Below are positions 1-8,015 of a stretch of 64,000 nucleotides of DNA, one piece after another (position 1 is the stretch's first letter; each line of letters begins with the position of its first letter). Below the pieces are notes generated by a model. The model was not told where the DNA came from. It was given only the letters and a program-made list of their open reading frames with translations, and searched no databases. Where the stretch lies: assembly GCF_035982055.1 (NCBI RefSeq), contig NZ_CP108427.1, forward strand, positions 5,021,001 through 5,085,000, given 5' to 3'. The translations under genes and the position numbers were made by a program. This stretch comes from Streptomyces sp. NBC_01288 (GTDB lineage: Bacteria; Actinomycetota; Actinomycetes; Streptomycetales; Streptomycetaceae).

Positions 1-30
1 CGTTACGCCCACTCCCGTTACGCCCACTCC
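1..30. repeat. Two 15-bp tandem repeats at window edge
   Basis: The unit CGTTACGCCCACTCC occurs twice back to back, directly before the ribosome site of the first permease gene. More copies may lie to the left, outside the window. It could be a remnant of an upstream coding end or a regulatory iteron; nothing here decides between them. Confidence 0.7.
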
Positions 31-66
31 CCCAAGGGGCCTGTCGGCCAAGGAGGTTGATCCCCC

Positions 67-939
67 GTGTTCCACCGACGGCGTGCCACCATGGCCGCCT
101 TCCTGCTCCCCGCGATCGCCGTGTACGCGCTCTTCATCCTGTATCCGCTGTTCAAGGGCGTGTACTTGAGCTTCACCGACAGCGTCGGCGGCCCGATCTC
201 CCACTTCGTCGGCACGGACCAGTACAAGGCGATGGCCGACGACCCGCAGGTCTCCGCGGCCCTGTGGCACACGGTCCTCTACGCCGTCGTGGTCGTCGTC
301 GTACAGAACGGCCTCGGGCTGCTCTTCGCGTCGATGCTGTTCCGCCGCCCGCGAGTCCGAAAGGCCCTGAACGTCGTCCTGTTGACCCCGACGCTGATCT
401 CGCCGCTGATGGCCGCGTTCATCTGGTCGTACCTCTTCGCGCCGAACGGCGGCCTCAACGCGCTGCTCGACGGGGTCGGCCTCGGCGCGCTCAAGCACGT
501 CTGGCTCGGCGACCCGTCCACGGCGCTGTACTCGGTCGCGACCGTCAACATCTGGATGTTCACCGGCTACTCGTGCGCGATCTTCCTCGCCAGCTACCTG
601 AGCATGCCCACCGAACTCCTGGAGGCCGCCGCCCTGGACGGCGCGAGCGGCTGGCGGCGCTTCCGCAGCGTCGAATGGCCGCTGCTGGCACCGGCGTTGA
701 CCGTCAACGTGACGCTCAGCCTGATCGGTTCGCTCAAGGTCTTCGAGTTCCCGCTCGTCCTGACCAACGGCGGCCCGGCCGGCGCGACCGACACCCTGAC
801 CCTGCTCGTGTACCGGAACATCTTCGGCGGCGGGAAGTTCGCCTACGGCGTCGCCCTCGCGGTGCTGCTCCTCGTGACCGTGGTCGTCCTGTCCAGCGCG
901 ACCAACTCCCTGCTCAGGCTGCGCGAACGGCGCGTGTGA
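67..939 (+). CDS. Sugar ABC transporter permease (MalF/UgpA type)
   Basis: Inner-membrane permease of a CUT1-type carbohydrate ABC importer, 290 aa with about six hydrophobic segments. The conserved cytoplasmic EAA loop that docks the ATPase lies around residues 184-203 (EAAALDGASGWRRFRSVEWP). The GTG start at 67 is preceded by AAGGAGGT at 50-57 at good spacing; a longer reading in another frame is a shadow. It is followed after 67 bp by a second permease and then by aldolase and kinase genes, so the transported sugar is probably a sugar acid or a compound degraded to 2-keto-3-deoxygluconate. The solute-binding protein is not in the window and is expected upstream. Substrate is inferred from context only. 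Confidence 0.93.
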   Translation: MFHRRRATMAAFLLPAIAVYALFILYPLFKGVYLSFTDSVGGPISHFVGTDQYKAMADDPQVSAALWHTVLYAVVVVVVQNGLGLLFASMLFRRPRVRKALNVVLLTPTLISPLMAAFIWSYLFAPNGGLNALLDGVGLGALKHVWLGDPSTALYSVATVNIWMFTGYSCAIFLASYLSMPTELLEAAALDGASGWRRFRSVEWPLLAPALTVNVTLSLIGSLKVFEFPLVLTNGGPAGATDTLTLLVYRNIFGGGKFAYGVALAVLLLVTVVVLSSATNSLLRLRERRV

Positions 940-1006
940 CGCCGTACGGACGCCTCCAAGGACGTACGCACCCCGTCGGCACCGTTGGAATCGGACGGAT
1001 CACCCC

Positions 1007-1924
1007 ATGACCTCACCCCTCTCAACTACGGTCCCCCCGACCGAAGTCGGCCGCCCCGCCGGAAAGCGTGACGCGCCCCGGCCCCGCACCGCCGAACCAT
1101 GGACCCCGCGCAGGCTCGCCGCCGGCCTCGGCACCACGGTGCTCTGCCTCGGCACGGTCCTCTTCGTGCTGCCGTTCGTCTTCACGATCGTGACCTCGCT
1201 GCGGACGGCGGCGGACGTGGCGCGCTCCCCGCTGGGCATCCCGCACTCGTTCACCCTGAAGAACTTCACGCAGGCCTTCAGCCAGATCCACTACGGCACC
1301 AGCACCCTCAACACCCTTCTGATCACCGGGCTTTCGTGCGTGCTCATCACCGTGCTCGGCGCGCTCGCGGGCTACCCGCTGGCCCGGATCACCGCGGGCT
1401 GGTCGACGGCGGTGTACCGGCTGTTCATCCTCGGCACGTCGATCCCGGTGTTCGTCGTCGTGGCACCCCTGTACCTGCTGATGCGCGACCTGAACCTGCT
1501 CGACACATACGCGGGTGTCGTCTTCATCTACACCGCGCTCAACCTGCCGTTGGCCGTGTTCTTCTACACCAGTTTCATCCGCCAGGTCCCGACCGACCTG
1601 GAGGAGGCGGCGGCCCTCGACGGCTGCGGCGCGCTGCGCACGTTCTTCGTCATCATCCTGCCGCTGCTACGGCCGGTCACCAGCACCCTGTTGACGTTCA
1701 TCTCGCTCCAGATCTGGAACGACCTCCTCGTCCCCCTCGTGTTCCTCCAGGACCCGGGCAAGCGCACGGTCATGGTGAACGCGTACTCCTTCATCGACCC
1801 GCACACCGTGCAGCCGACGACTCTCTTCCCGGCCGCGCTGCTGGGCGTGCTGCCCCTGTTCGTCATCTTCATCTTCTTCCAGCGCCAGATGGTCGCCGGA
1901 ATGTCGGCGGGAGCGGTGAAGTGA
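1007..1924 (+). CDS. Sugar ABC transporter permease (MalG type)
   Basis: Second membrane subunit of the same importer, 305 aa. A cytoplasmic N-terminal extension rich in Pro, Arg and Ala precedes the first membrane helix. The EAA loop is visible near residues 198-220 (EEAAALDGCGALRTFFVIIL) and the protein ends in the MalG-like QRQMVAGMSAGAVK. Its TGA stop overlaps the GTG start of the aldolase gene by four bases (GTGA), so the transporter and catabolic genes are translationally coupled. The ATPase subunit is absent here; Streptomyces CUT1 importers often share the general ATPase MsiK, which is family knowledge and not seen in this sequence. Confidence 0.93.
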   Translation: MTSPLSTTVPPTEVGRPAGKRDAPRPRTAEPWTPRRLAAGLGTTVLCLGTVLFVLPFVFTIVTSLRTAADVARSPLGIPHSFTLKNFTQAFSQIHYGTSTLNTLLITGLSCVLITVLGALAGYPLARITAGWSTAVYRLFILGTSIPVFVVVAPLYLLMRDLNLLDTYAGVVFIYTALNLPLAVFFYTSFIRQVPTDLEEAAALDGCGALRTFFVIILPLLRPVTSTLLTFISLQIWNDLLVPLVFLQDPGKRTVMVNAYSFIDPHTVQPTTLFPAALLGVLPLFVIFIFFQRQMVAGMSAGAVK

Positions 1925-2607
1925 CGCAGCATCACATCCCTGAACGGCCCTTTCTCACAACCCAGTTGACCAGTACCCGGGTCATGGCCATCCTCAGGTC
2001 GGCCGACGCCTCCGGGCTGCCCGCCGCGGCCCGTGCCCTCGCGGCCGGCGGGGTCACCTGCCTGGAGGTCACCCTCACCACCGGGGGCGCACTGGACGCG
2101 ATCGCCCGTATCAAGGACGAACTCGGCGCCGCCGTCTCGGTGGGCGCGGGTACGGTCCTCACCGCGTCCGACACCCGGGACGCGCTGGCGGCGGGCGCGG
2201 AGTTCCTGGTCGCCCCCAACGTCGAACCGGACGTCATCCGCGCCGCTGCGGATCTCAACGTCCCCTTCTACCCCGGCGCTTGGACGGCGACCGAGGTGAT
2301 CACCGCGTGGCGGGCGGGCGCGGCGGCCGTGAAACTCTTCCCGGCGTGCACGGGAGGTCCGACCCACCTGGCCCAACTCCGGGCCCCGCTACCGGAGATA
2401 CCGCTCATGGCGGTCGGCGGCGTGGACCTGGAGGCGGCGGGACTGTACATGGCCGCGGGGGCACTCGCCGTGGGCGTCGGGTCCCCGTTGTTGCGCGGCG
2501 CCGACCGGGACCCCGCTCCGGAGGCGCTGAGCGCCCTCACGGCACGGGCACGCGCACTGCTGAAGACGGTCAGGCCCGACACCGGGGCCGAGGAGAAGCA
2601 TCTGTGA
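1921..2607 (+). CDS. KDPG/KDG aldolase (Eda family)
   Basis: Class I aldolase of the 2-keto-3-deoxy-6-phosphogluconate type, 228 aa, cleaving a 2-keto-3-deoxy-phosphosugar to pyruvate and glyceraldehyde 3-phosphate. Visible hallmarks are VMAILR near the N-terminus, the catalytic Glu49 in CLEVTLTT, the glycine-rich GAGTVL, YPGAWTATEV, and the Schiff-base Lys138 in AVKLFPA, followed by MAVGGV. The GTG start at 1921 overlaps the permease stop, and the gene ends in a GTGA overlap with the kinase, so the three genes form one tightly coupled operon. With the kinase next door it completes the lower branch of uronate or aldonate catabolism. Assignment to KDPG rather than a 6-deoxygalactonate isomer is inference. 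Confidence 0.9.
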   Translation: MTQHHIPERPFLTTQLTSTRVMAILRSADASGLPAAARALAAGGVTCLEVTLTTGGALDAIARIKDELGAAVSVGAGTVLTASDTRDALAAGAEFLVAPNVEPDVIRAAADLNVPFYPGAWTATEVITAWRAGAAAVKLFPACTGGPTHLAQLRAPLPEIPLMAVGGVDLEAAGLYMAAGALAVGVGSPLLRGADRDPAPEALSALTARARALLKTVRPDTGAEEKHL

Positions 2608-3575
2608 ACACCCGCAAGCCAGTTGAGGGTGACGAGCCCTACCTCGTCACCGTGGGCGAGACCCTCGGCGTCCTGTCCGCCGCCGGCCCCGGCCCGCTCG
2701 CCCTGGGCACCACCCTGCGCCTCGGCATCGCCGGCGCCGAGTCGAACGTGGCCGTGGGCGTCAGCCGTCTGGGCGGCCGGGCGACGTGGATCGGCCGCGT
2801 GAGCGACGACGAACTGGGCGAGCTGGTGCTGCGCGAGCTGCGAGCCGAGGGCGTCACCGCCCTCGCGGTACGCGATCCGGCGCCGACTTCCCTTCTCCTC
2901 AAGGAGAAACGCACCAGTACGCATCACCGGATGCGCTACTACCGGACGGCGACGGCGGGGGTGCGCCTGTCCCCCGAGGACATTCCGGAGGAGGTGGTGG
3001 CGGGGGCGGCTGTCCTCCACATCACCGGCATCACACCGGCGTTGGGGGAGGGTCCGGCACGGGCGGTCCGCCGTGCGGTGGATGTGGCAAGAAGCGCGGG
3101 GGTGTTGGTGTCGCTCGACATCAACTTCCGCTCCCTCCTCTGGAACGAGGACGAGGCGAGGGAGGCGGTCCTGCCTCTCCTCCGGGACAGCGACCTGGTG
3201 TTCGCGGGCCCGCACGAGGCGCGGCTCGCGGTACCGGACCGCCACGAGCCCGAGGAACTGGCCAAGGGAATCTGCGAGTTGGGCCCGTCGGGGGCAGTCA
3301 TCAAACTGGGCGCGGAGGGAGCCTTCGCGCTCGTCGACGGCCGGCCGTACCGCCAACCCGCGCTGCCCGCCCGCGTCCACGACTCGGTGGGCGCCGGAGA
3401 TGCCTTCGTGGCGGGCTACTTGGCCGAGCTGCTGGCGGGCGCCGCGCCTGAACTCCGGTTGGACACGGCGGCTCGGCTGGGCGCGTTCGCGGTCGGCACG
3501 GAGGGCGACTGGGAGGGCCTCCCGCGCCGAGCCGAACTCGCACTGCTCGACCACCACGACGACGTACTCCGCTGA
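2604..3575 (+). CDS. 2-keto-3-deoxygluconate kinase-like PfkB sugar kinase
   Basis: Ribokinase/PfkB family kinase, 323 aa. The N-terminal substrate lid region (TVGETLGVL, GAESNVAVGVSRLGG) and the C-terminal signature DSVGAGDAFVAG are present, with catalytic-base Asp266 inside GAGD. The GTG start overlaps the aldolase stop by four bases. Phosphorylation of 2-keto-3-deoxygluconate would supply the substrate of the preceding aldolase, which is why KDG kinase is the preferred call; fructokinase or another PfkB sugar kinase cannot be excluded from sequence alone. Confidence 0.88.
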   Translation: MNTRKPVEGDEPYLVTVGETLGVLSAAGPGPLALGTTLRLGIAGAESNVAVGVSRLGGRATWIGRVSDDELGELVLRELRAEGVTALAVRDPAPTSLLLKEKRTSTHHRMRYYRTATAGVRLSPEDIPEEVVAGAAVLHITGITPALGEGPARAVRRAVDVARSAGVLVSLDINFRSLLWNEDEAREAVLPLLRDSDLVFAGPHEARLAVPDRHEPEELAKGICELGPSGAVIKLGAEGAFALVDGRPYRQPALPARVHDSVGAGDAFVAGYLAELLAGAAPELRLDTAARLGAFAVGTEGDWEGLPRRAELALLDHHDDVLR

Positions 3576-3589
3576 GGAGCTGAACTCCG

Positions 3590-4675
3590 ATGGCACAAAA
3601 GACAGTTGACGACTCATCAATCATGGCTGAAGCAGGGCGAGTTGTTGTTCTGACCGGTTCGTACACGCCGGACACGGGTGGTGAGGGCGTCGGTGTGACG
3701 GCGCTGCGTTTCACTCCGGGGGACGGCCTGGGCGTGGTGGACGCGGTGGCGGCGAGCGGGGCGTCGTACCTGGCGGCGCACCCGACCCTGCCCGTCGTCT
3801 ACACGACGCACGAGTCGACGCCGGGCGCGGTGAGCGCGTTCGGTCTGCGGGAGGGGGCGGCGCCGGTACCGCTGGGAGCACCCCTGACCAGCGGTGGAGC
3901 GAACCCCTGCCACCTGACCGTCCACCCGAGCGGCGACTACCTCCTCACCGCCAACTACGGCACGGACACGTTGCCCGGCACGGTGGCGGTCCACCGCCTG
4001 GACGCGGACGGCCGGCTCACGGACCTGACGGACGTGGTCGAACACGAGGGTTCGGGCCCGGTGACCGGCCGCCAGGAGGGCACCCACGCCCACCAGGTCG
4101 TCGTGGACCCGGCCGGCCGCTACGTCCTGGCCACGGACCTGGGCGCGGACACGGTGTTCACGTACGAACTGGAGCCGGATCCAGGCAAGTTGAAGCCCGT
4201 GGCCGCCTCCCGACTCCGCCCGGGCTCCGGCCCCCGCCACCTCGCCTTCACCCCGAGCGGCGACCTGGTCCTCAGCGCCGACGAACTCTCCTCGACGGTG
4301 ACCTGCCACCGCTACGACGCCGAGACCGGCACCCTGCACGAGGTGTCACGGATACCGGCAACGGCCGTAGCGGACATCCCCAACCAGCCCGCCGGCATCG
4401 TGACTTCGGACTGCGGACGCTACGTCTGGGTCACCAACCGGGGCCCGGACACGGTGGCGGCGTTCCGGATCACGGGTACGGCTCTTGAGCCCCTCGGGGA
4501 GATTCCCAGCGGAGGTAACTGGCCTCGGGGGCTGACCACGGCGGCGGGGCATCTGCTGGTGGCCAACCAACACAGCGGGACTGTCGCGGCGTTGGGGATA
4601 TTGGAGGACGGGTCGTTGGTGGAGTCGGGGGTGGTGGTCGCCGTGGCGTCGGTGGTGTGTGCGTTGGTGATCTGA
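3590..4675 (+). CDS. Lactonase family protein (seven-bladed propeller, Pgl-like)
   Basis: 361-aa protein with the lactonase (6-phosphogluconolactonase-type) propeller pattern: GSYTPDTGGEGVGV at the first blade, AHPTLPVVYTTHES, GGANPCHLTVHPSGDYLLTANYG, and HAHQVVVDPAGRYVLATDLG. The ATG at 3590 has GAGGAG about ten bases upstream; a later ATG at 3623 lacks this. It lies 14 bp after the kinase stop and is probably the last gene of the operon, hydrolysing a sugar lactone to the acid that feeds the KDG branch. The C-terminus matches the end of other family members in kind, so the gene looks complete. The exact lactone is unknown. Confidence 0.88.
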   Translation: MAQKTVDDSSIMAEAGRVVVLTGSYTPDTGGEGVGVTALRFTPGDGLGVVDAVAASGASYLAAHPTLPVVYTTHESTPGAVSAFGLREGAAPVPLGAPLTSGGANPCHLTVHPSGDYLLTANYGTDTLPGTVAVHRLDADGRLTDLTDVVEHEGSGPVTGRQEGTHAHQVVVDPAGRYVLATDLGADTVFTYELEPDPGKLKPVAASRLRPGSGPRHLAFTPSGDLVLSADELSSTVTCHRYDAETGTLHEVSRIPATAVADIPNQPAGIVTSDCGRYVWVTNRGPDTVAAFRITGTALEPLGEIPSGGNWPRGLTTAAGHLLVANQHSGTVAALGILEDGSLVESGVVVAVASVVCALVI

Positions 4676-4768
4676 GCGGTGTGGGGGGCGGTTGGCTGAG
4701 ATCTGAGAGACGGACGATTGGCCGGTCAGGCCGCGGCCATCTGCCGGGCAAGCTCGCACGTCCGCCCT

Positions 4769-5737
4769 TTACCCGACTCCCACGTGATCGACGAACGCGC
4801 CCAACGCCCTTACAACCGCGTCGGGTTGCTCCTCCGGAATGAAGTGCCCGGCGTCCGGGACGACGACGCCGGTGATGTTCTTCGCCCAGGGGCCGAGGGA
4901 GGCGGCCATGTCGGGGATCGAGCCGTGGGAGCTGGAGATTCCGAGGACCGGGAGGGTCAGGTGGCCGCCCAGGGAAGCGAGGGCGGCACGGTTCTCGCGG
5001 GCTGACTCCTCGGCGTCGCGGAAGTAGGCGAGGGCCGCTCGGAGGCCTCCCTCGGCTGCGATGGAGGCGGCGTAGTAGTCGATCTCGGCGGCGCTGAAAG
5101 TCGTCGGGGAGAGGGTTTTCGTCCTCAAGAACCAACCCACGTACTCCCGTTCGCGGCCGGTGATCAGGGTCTCGGGGAGTTCGGGGACCAGGTGGAAGGC
5201 CAAGTGCCAGGTTTTCCAGGCGCGTTCGGGGTCCGTGGGGATGGTGTCCGGGAGGGTGATGCCGGGGATGCCGGCGTCGAGGAGGGCGACGCCGTGCAGG
5301 TGGTCCTGGTACTTCAGGGCGAGCGAGAAGGCTACGCAGGCCCCGATGTCGTGGGCGGCGAGCCAGTACTTCGGCACGTCGAGTGCGGTCAGCGCGGCCT
5401 GCACGCGGGAGGCGAGGGTGTGGCTGTCGTAGCCCTCGTCGGGGCGGTCGGAGTGGCCCTGGCCCGGCAGGTCGACCGCGATCACGTGGAAGCGCTCGGC
5501 GAGGCGGGGCATCACCTGGTGCCAGGCCCACCAGTTCTGCGGGAATCCGGCGAGCAGCACGACCGTAGGGGCGCTCGGGCTGCCGCCTTCCACGGCGTGC
5601 AGGCGGATTCCGTCCGCGTCGACCCAGCGGTGGGTGAAACCGGGGAGGTCGCGCAGCGGCAGACCGGCGACGCCGGCCGAGGTGGGGGTCGCGTTCTGGT
5701 CGGGTGAGCCGTTCGGGGTGACGTCGGCTTCGGTCAT
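4769..5737 (-). CDS. Alpha/beta hydrolase, epoxide-hydrolase-like
   Basis: 322-aa alpha/beta-hydrolase fold enzyme. The nucleophile elbow reads AAHDIGAC, so the nucleophile is Asp130 rather than Ser, as in soluble epoxide hydrolases and haloalkane dehalogenases. The oxyanion segment is AGFPQNWWAWH and the catalytic His is His298 in DAGHFIPEEQ. A cap domain lies between roughly residues 150 and 245. The first 25 residues are poorly conserved in character. It is divergent from a TetR gene with 68 bp between them, the usual layout for a regulator controlling a neighbouring enzyme. Substrate is unknown. Confidence 0.88.
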   Translation of the reverse strand: MTEADVTPNGSPDQNATPTSAGVAGLPLRDLPGFTHRWVDADGIRLHAVEGGSPSAPTVVLLAGFPQNWWAWHQVMPRLAERFHVIAVDLPGQGHSDRPDEGYDSHTLASRVQAALTALDVPKYWLAAHDIGACVAFSLALKYQDHLHGVALLDAGIPGITLPDTIPTDPERAWKTWHLAFHLVPELPETLITGREREYVGWFLRTKTLSPTTFSAAEIDYYAASIAAEGGLRAALAYFRDAEESARENRAALASLGGHLTLPVLGISSSHGSIPDMAASLGPWAKNITGVVVPDAGHFIPEEQPDAVVRALGAFVDHVGVG

Positions 5738-5805
5738 GTATCCAGGCTAACTCATCTTGGACTGTTCGGTTCAGGATACGATGGGCTGGATCGAGGACGG
5801 GGTGC

Positions 5806-6405
5806 GTGCGGATGGCCGGGAAGAAGCAGTTCGACGTGGAGGTCGCGCTCGACGCGGCGATGGTTCAGTTCTGGCGGGACGGATACGCCGACACCTCGCT
5901 CGACGACCTCTCCAACGCGACCGGGCTGAACCGGAGTTCGCTCTACTCCTCGTTCGGCGACAAGGAGTCGCTCTATCTGCGTTGCCTGGACCGGTACGCC
6001 CTCCGGTACGGGGACAAGTACGAACAGGCGCTCTCCTCCGGGGTGTTCGGGGAACCGTTGTCGGCGATCCGGGCGTTCTTCGAGGTCACCCTTCACCGCA
6101 TCGCCGACCCCGACGTACCGGACGGATGCCTGGTCGCCCAGACCGCGATGGCGACGCCCGTGCTCAGCCCCGCCATCGCCGCGCGCGCGGTCGAAGCCGT
6201 GGGGCTTCAGCGCGCGCGGCTGCGAACGGCCCTGCACACGGCGGAGTTGAGCGAGGGTGACGCCGAGGACCACGCCACTCACATCACGGCGGTCAACCAG
6301 TCGCTGGCCGTGATGAGCAGGGCCGGGGCGAGCGGCAGGCAGCTCGGCGCGATCGTCGGCATCAGCATGAACGCGCTCTCGCAGGCTTTGCGCGGCCGGG
6401 ACTAG
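5806..6405 (+). CDS. TetR/AcrR family regulator
   Basis: 199-aa DNA-binding regulator. The helix-turn-helix is clear at residues 30-58 (TSLDDLSNATGLNRSSLYSSF followed by GDKESLY), and the C-terminal half resembles the TetR_C group seen in YxaF/AcrR-like proteins (GCLVAQTAMATPVLSPAIAAR). The start may be GTG 5806 or ATG 5812; the GAGGACGG stretch just upstream suits either. It faces away from the epoxide-hydrolase-like gene and likely represses it and itself. The shared spacer contains CTGTTCGGTTCAG, a weak dyad that could be the operator. Confidence 0.87.
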   Translation: MRMAGKKQFDVEVALDAAMVQFWRDGYADTSLDDLSNATGLNRSSLYSSFGDKESLYLRCLDRYALRYGDKYEQALSSGVFGEPLSAIRAFFEVTLHRIADPDVPDGCLVAQTAMATPVLSPAIAARAVEAVGLQRARLRTALHTAELSEGDAEDHATHITAVNQSLAVMSRAGASGRQLGAIVGISMNALSQALRGRD

Positions 6406-6452
6406 AGCGCCGTCAACTGCCATAGGGGGAACGGGAGATAACGCGTCCGGTG

Positions 6453-7322
6453 TCAGCGGAACGCGGCGACATGGCGCGCGGCCCAGTCCGCGAACGGGCG
6501 CGGGGTGCGGCCCAGGACCCGTTCGATGTCCGGGCTGATGCGCAGTTCGGCGGGGCTGGGGGCGCCGAGGATGGTCAGGGTGTCCTCGGCGAGTTCGGGC
6601 GGCATGCTCTGGGACATGGCGGCCTTGGCCTCCTCGCGGGTGAGGTCGTGGAACCGTACCGGCGAGCCCAGTGCGGCGGCGATGGCCTCCGCCTGCCGGC
6701 GCGGCGTGATCACCTCCGGGCCGGTCAACTCGTAGACACCGCCCGTGTGTTGGTTGTCCAGCAGGCAGGCGGCCGCGACCTCGGCGATGTCCGCCGGGTC
6801 GACGATCGGTACCCCGATGTCGCCGAAGGGCGCGGCCACGACCCCTCGCGTACGGATGGACTCGGCCCACCACAGGGCGTTGGAGGCGAAGCCGCCCGGC
6901 CGCAGGATCGCCCACTCCAGGCCGGACTCCCGCAGTACGTCCTCCAGCGCGCGCATCGCGATCCGTGTCGGGCCGAAGGGCCTGGTCGCCACGCCCTGGG
7001 TGGAGAGCAGGACGACCCGGCGGACCCCGGCGGCCTCGGCCACGGCGATGATGTCGGCCGGGTCGGCTCCGCCGGCGTGCAGGTCGCCGGAGAGGAGGAG
7101 GAACAGCGCCTTCGCTCCGGCCAACGCGGGTTCGAGGCCCGCCGGTTCGGCCAGGTCGGCGGCGACATGCCGGACGCCGTCCGGCACCTTCCCCGCCCCC
7201 GTACCCGTATCCGTCCCCGTCGCCGCGTGCCGCGACACCGCCGTCACCTGCTGTCCCGCCTCGGCCAACGCCCGCGTCAACGGCCGGCCGATGTTCCCGG
7301 TAGCCCCGGTCACCACGATCAT
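6453..7322 (-). CDS. NmrA-like NAD(P)-binding protein (atypical SDR)
   Basis: 289-aa Rossmann-fold protein starting almost at once with the dinucleotide motif TGATGNIGRPL (residues 4-14). It continues with a VRRVVLLSTQGV strand and WAILRPGGFASNALWW, a layout typical of NmrA/azoreductase-like atypical short-chain dehydrogenases that sense or use NADPH. The Tyr-x3-Lys pair of classical SDRs is not obvious. It is divergent from an HxlR regulator 117 bp away, a common pairing in Streptomyces where the regulator responds to redox or quinone stress. Catalytic role and substrate are not determined. Confidence 0.85.
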   Translation of the reverse strand: MIVVTGATGNIGRPLTRALAEAGQQVTAVSRHAATGTDTGTGAGKVPDGVRHVAADLAEPAGLEPALAGAKALFLLLSGDLHAGGADPADIIAVAEAAGVRRVVLLSTQGVATRPFGPTRIAMRALEDVLRESGLEWAILRPGGFASNALWWAESIRTRGVVAAPFGDIGVPIVDPADIAEVAAACLLDNQHTGGVYELTGPEVITPRRQAEAIAAALGSPVRFHDLTREEAKAAMSQSMPPELAEDTLTILGAPSPAELRISPDIERVLGRTPRPFADWAARHVAAFR

Positions 7323-7407
7323 GTTCAGCTCCTGTCACATGTGTCGCACGCGGTGCGCGTTCCGCATCCGCTCTACGGCCCTCACGCTAGGAGTCGGGCT
7401 AACTTTC

Positions 7408-7431
7408 GGTAAGGACATACCAAGAGGTAAG
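7408..7431. promoter_or_regulatory. Candidate HxlR operator in divergent spacer
   Basis: The spacer between the NmrA-like and HxlR genes holds GGTAAG at 7408-7413 and again at 7426-7431, 18 bp apart, with TACC at 7418-7421 forming a short dyad with the first copy. The location directly before the HxlR start suits autoregulation. This is pattern reading only. Confidence 0.4.
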
Positions 7432-7439
7432 CTCATAAC

Positions 7440-7931
7440 ATGACGGAAGGCGTGCAGGAGAGAGGGGTCGGGACAGGGCCCCGGTATGAGGTGTTTCACA
7501 CCGACTGCCTCGCCCGCGATGTCGTCGACCACGTGACCAGCAGATGGGGCGTCTGGGTCCTGATCTCCCTGCGCACCAACAGCCTCCGCTTCTACGAACT
7601 CCGCGAGAGCATCCAGGGCATCAGCGAGAAGATGCTCGCGCAGACCCTCCGCACCCTGGTCCGGGACGGCCTCCTCTGGCGCGAGGTCGAACCGACCACA
7701 CCGCCCCAAGTCACGTACGGGCTCACGGAGTTCGGCCGGGAGGTCGGCGAGCCGCTGTCGGAACTGTTCGACCGGATCACGCGACGGTTGTCGGCGGGGG
7801 ACGCGGGCCAGCGCCAAGGCGTACGCCTCCCGCAAGAACCGAGTGCGGCGTCAATCGCCTCAAAAAGCACCGCGCCGTGGCCACGAGGTACGACGAGCTC
7901 GCAGTCCGCTACGAGGCCACGGCCCTCGTAG
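7440..7931 (+). CDS. HxlR family regulator with aberrant C-terminus
   Basis: Winged-helix regulator. The conserved part is residues 14-115: YEVFHTDCLARDVVDHVTSRWGVWVL with the family Cys23, then FYELRESIQGISEKMLAQTLRTLVRDGLL and the wing YGLTEFGREV. HxlR proteins normally stop near 115-130 aa. This frame runs on to 163 aa through Ser/Pro/Arg-rich residues with no family character. From about 7835 that DNA encodes, in another frame, the tail of an IS5-type transposase. The simplest reading is that an insertion element landed near the 3' end and replaced the native stop. The core should still fold. Confidence 0.82.
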   Translation: MTEGVQERGVGTGPRYEVFHTDCLARDVVDHVTSRWGVWVLISLRTNSLRFYELRESIQGISEKMLAQTLRTLVRDGLLWREVEPTTPPQVTYGLTEFGREVGEPLSELFDRITRRLSAGDAGQRQGVRLPQEPSAASIASKSTAPWPRGTTSSQSATRPRPS

Positions 7932-7954
7932 CGGCCATCAACGAGTGGTTGTAA
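7835..7954 (+). pseudogene. IS5-type transposase C-terminal remnant
   Basis: In the frame ending at the TAA 7952-7954 the sequence reads CGVNRLKKHRAVATRYDELA and then VRYEATALVAAINEWL. This is the characteristic end of IS5/IS4-type DDE transposases of Streptomyces (NRLK..RAVATRYDK.AVRYEA...AAINEWL). There is no start or catalytic domain upstream in this frame, so only the last 40 or so codons remain. The fragment overlaps the 3' end of the HxlR gene in a different frame and is followed by three short tandem repeats. Confidence 0.8.
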
Positions 7955-7993
7955 CCAACACATGCGACCAACACATGCGATCAACACATGTGA
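7955..7993. repeat. Three 13-bp tandem repeats after transposase remnant
   Basis: CCAACACATGCGA occurs at 7955-7967 and 7968-7980, with a diverged third copy TCAACACATGTGA at 7981-7993. They start immediately after the transposase stop codon and may be scars of insertion-element excision or replication slippage. Confidence 0.75.
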
Positions 7994-8015
7994 CTGAGCG
8001 AGGAGTTGGACAGAG

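Noticed and set aside
5752..7338. Very long Arg/Pro/Gly-rich frame on the minus strand across the TetR and NmrA genes
   Set aside because: GC-rich antisense shadow; the real genes have clear domains and third-position bias in other frames.
7955..7993. CRISPR-like array
   Set aside because: Units are contiguous without spacers and only three in number.
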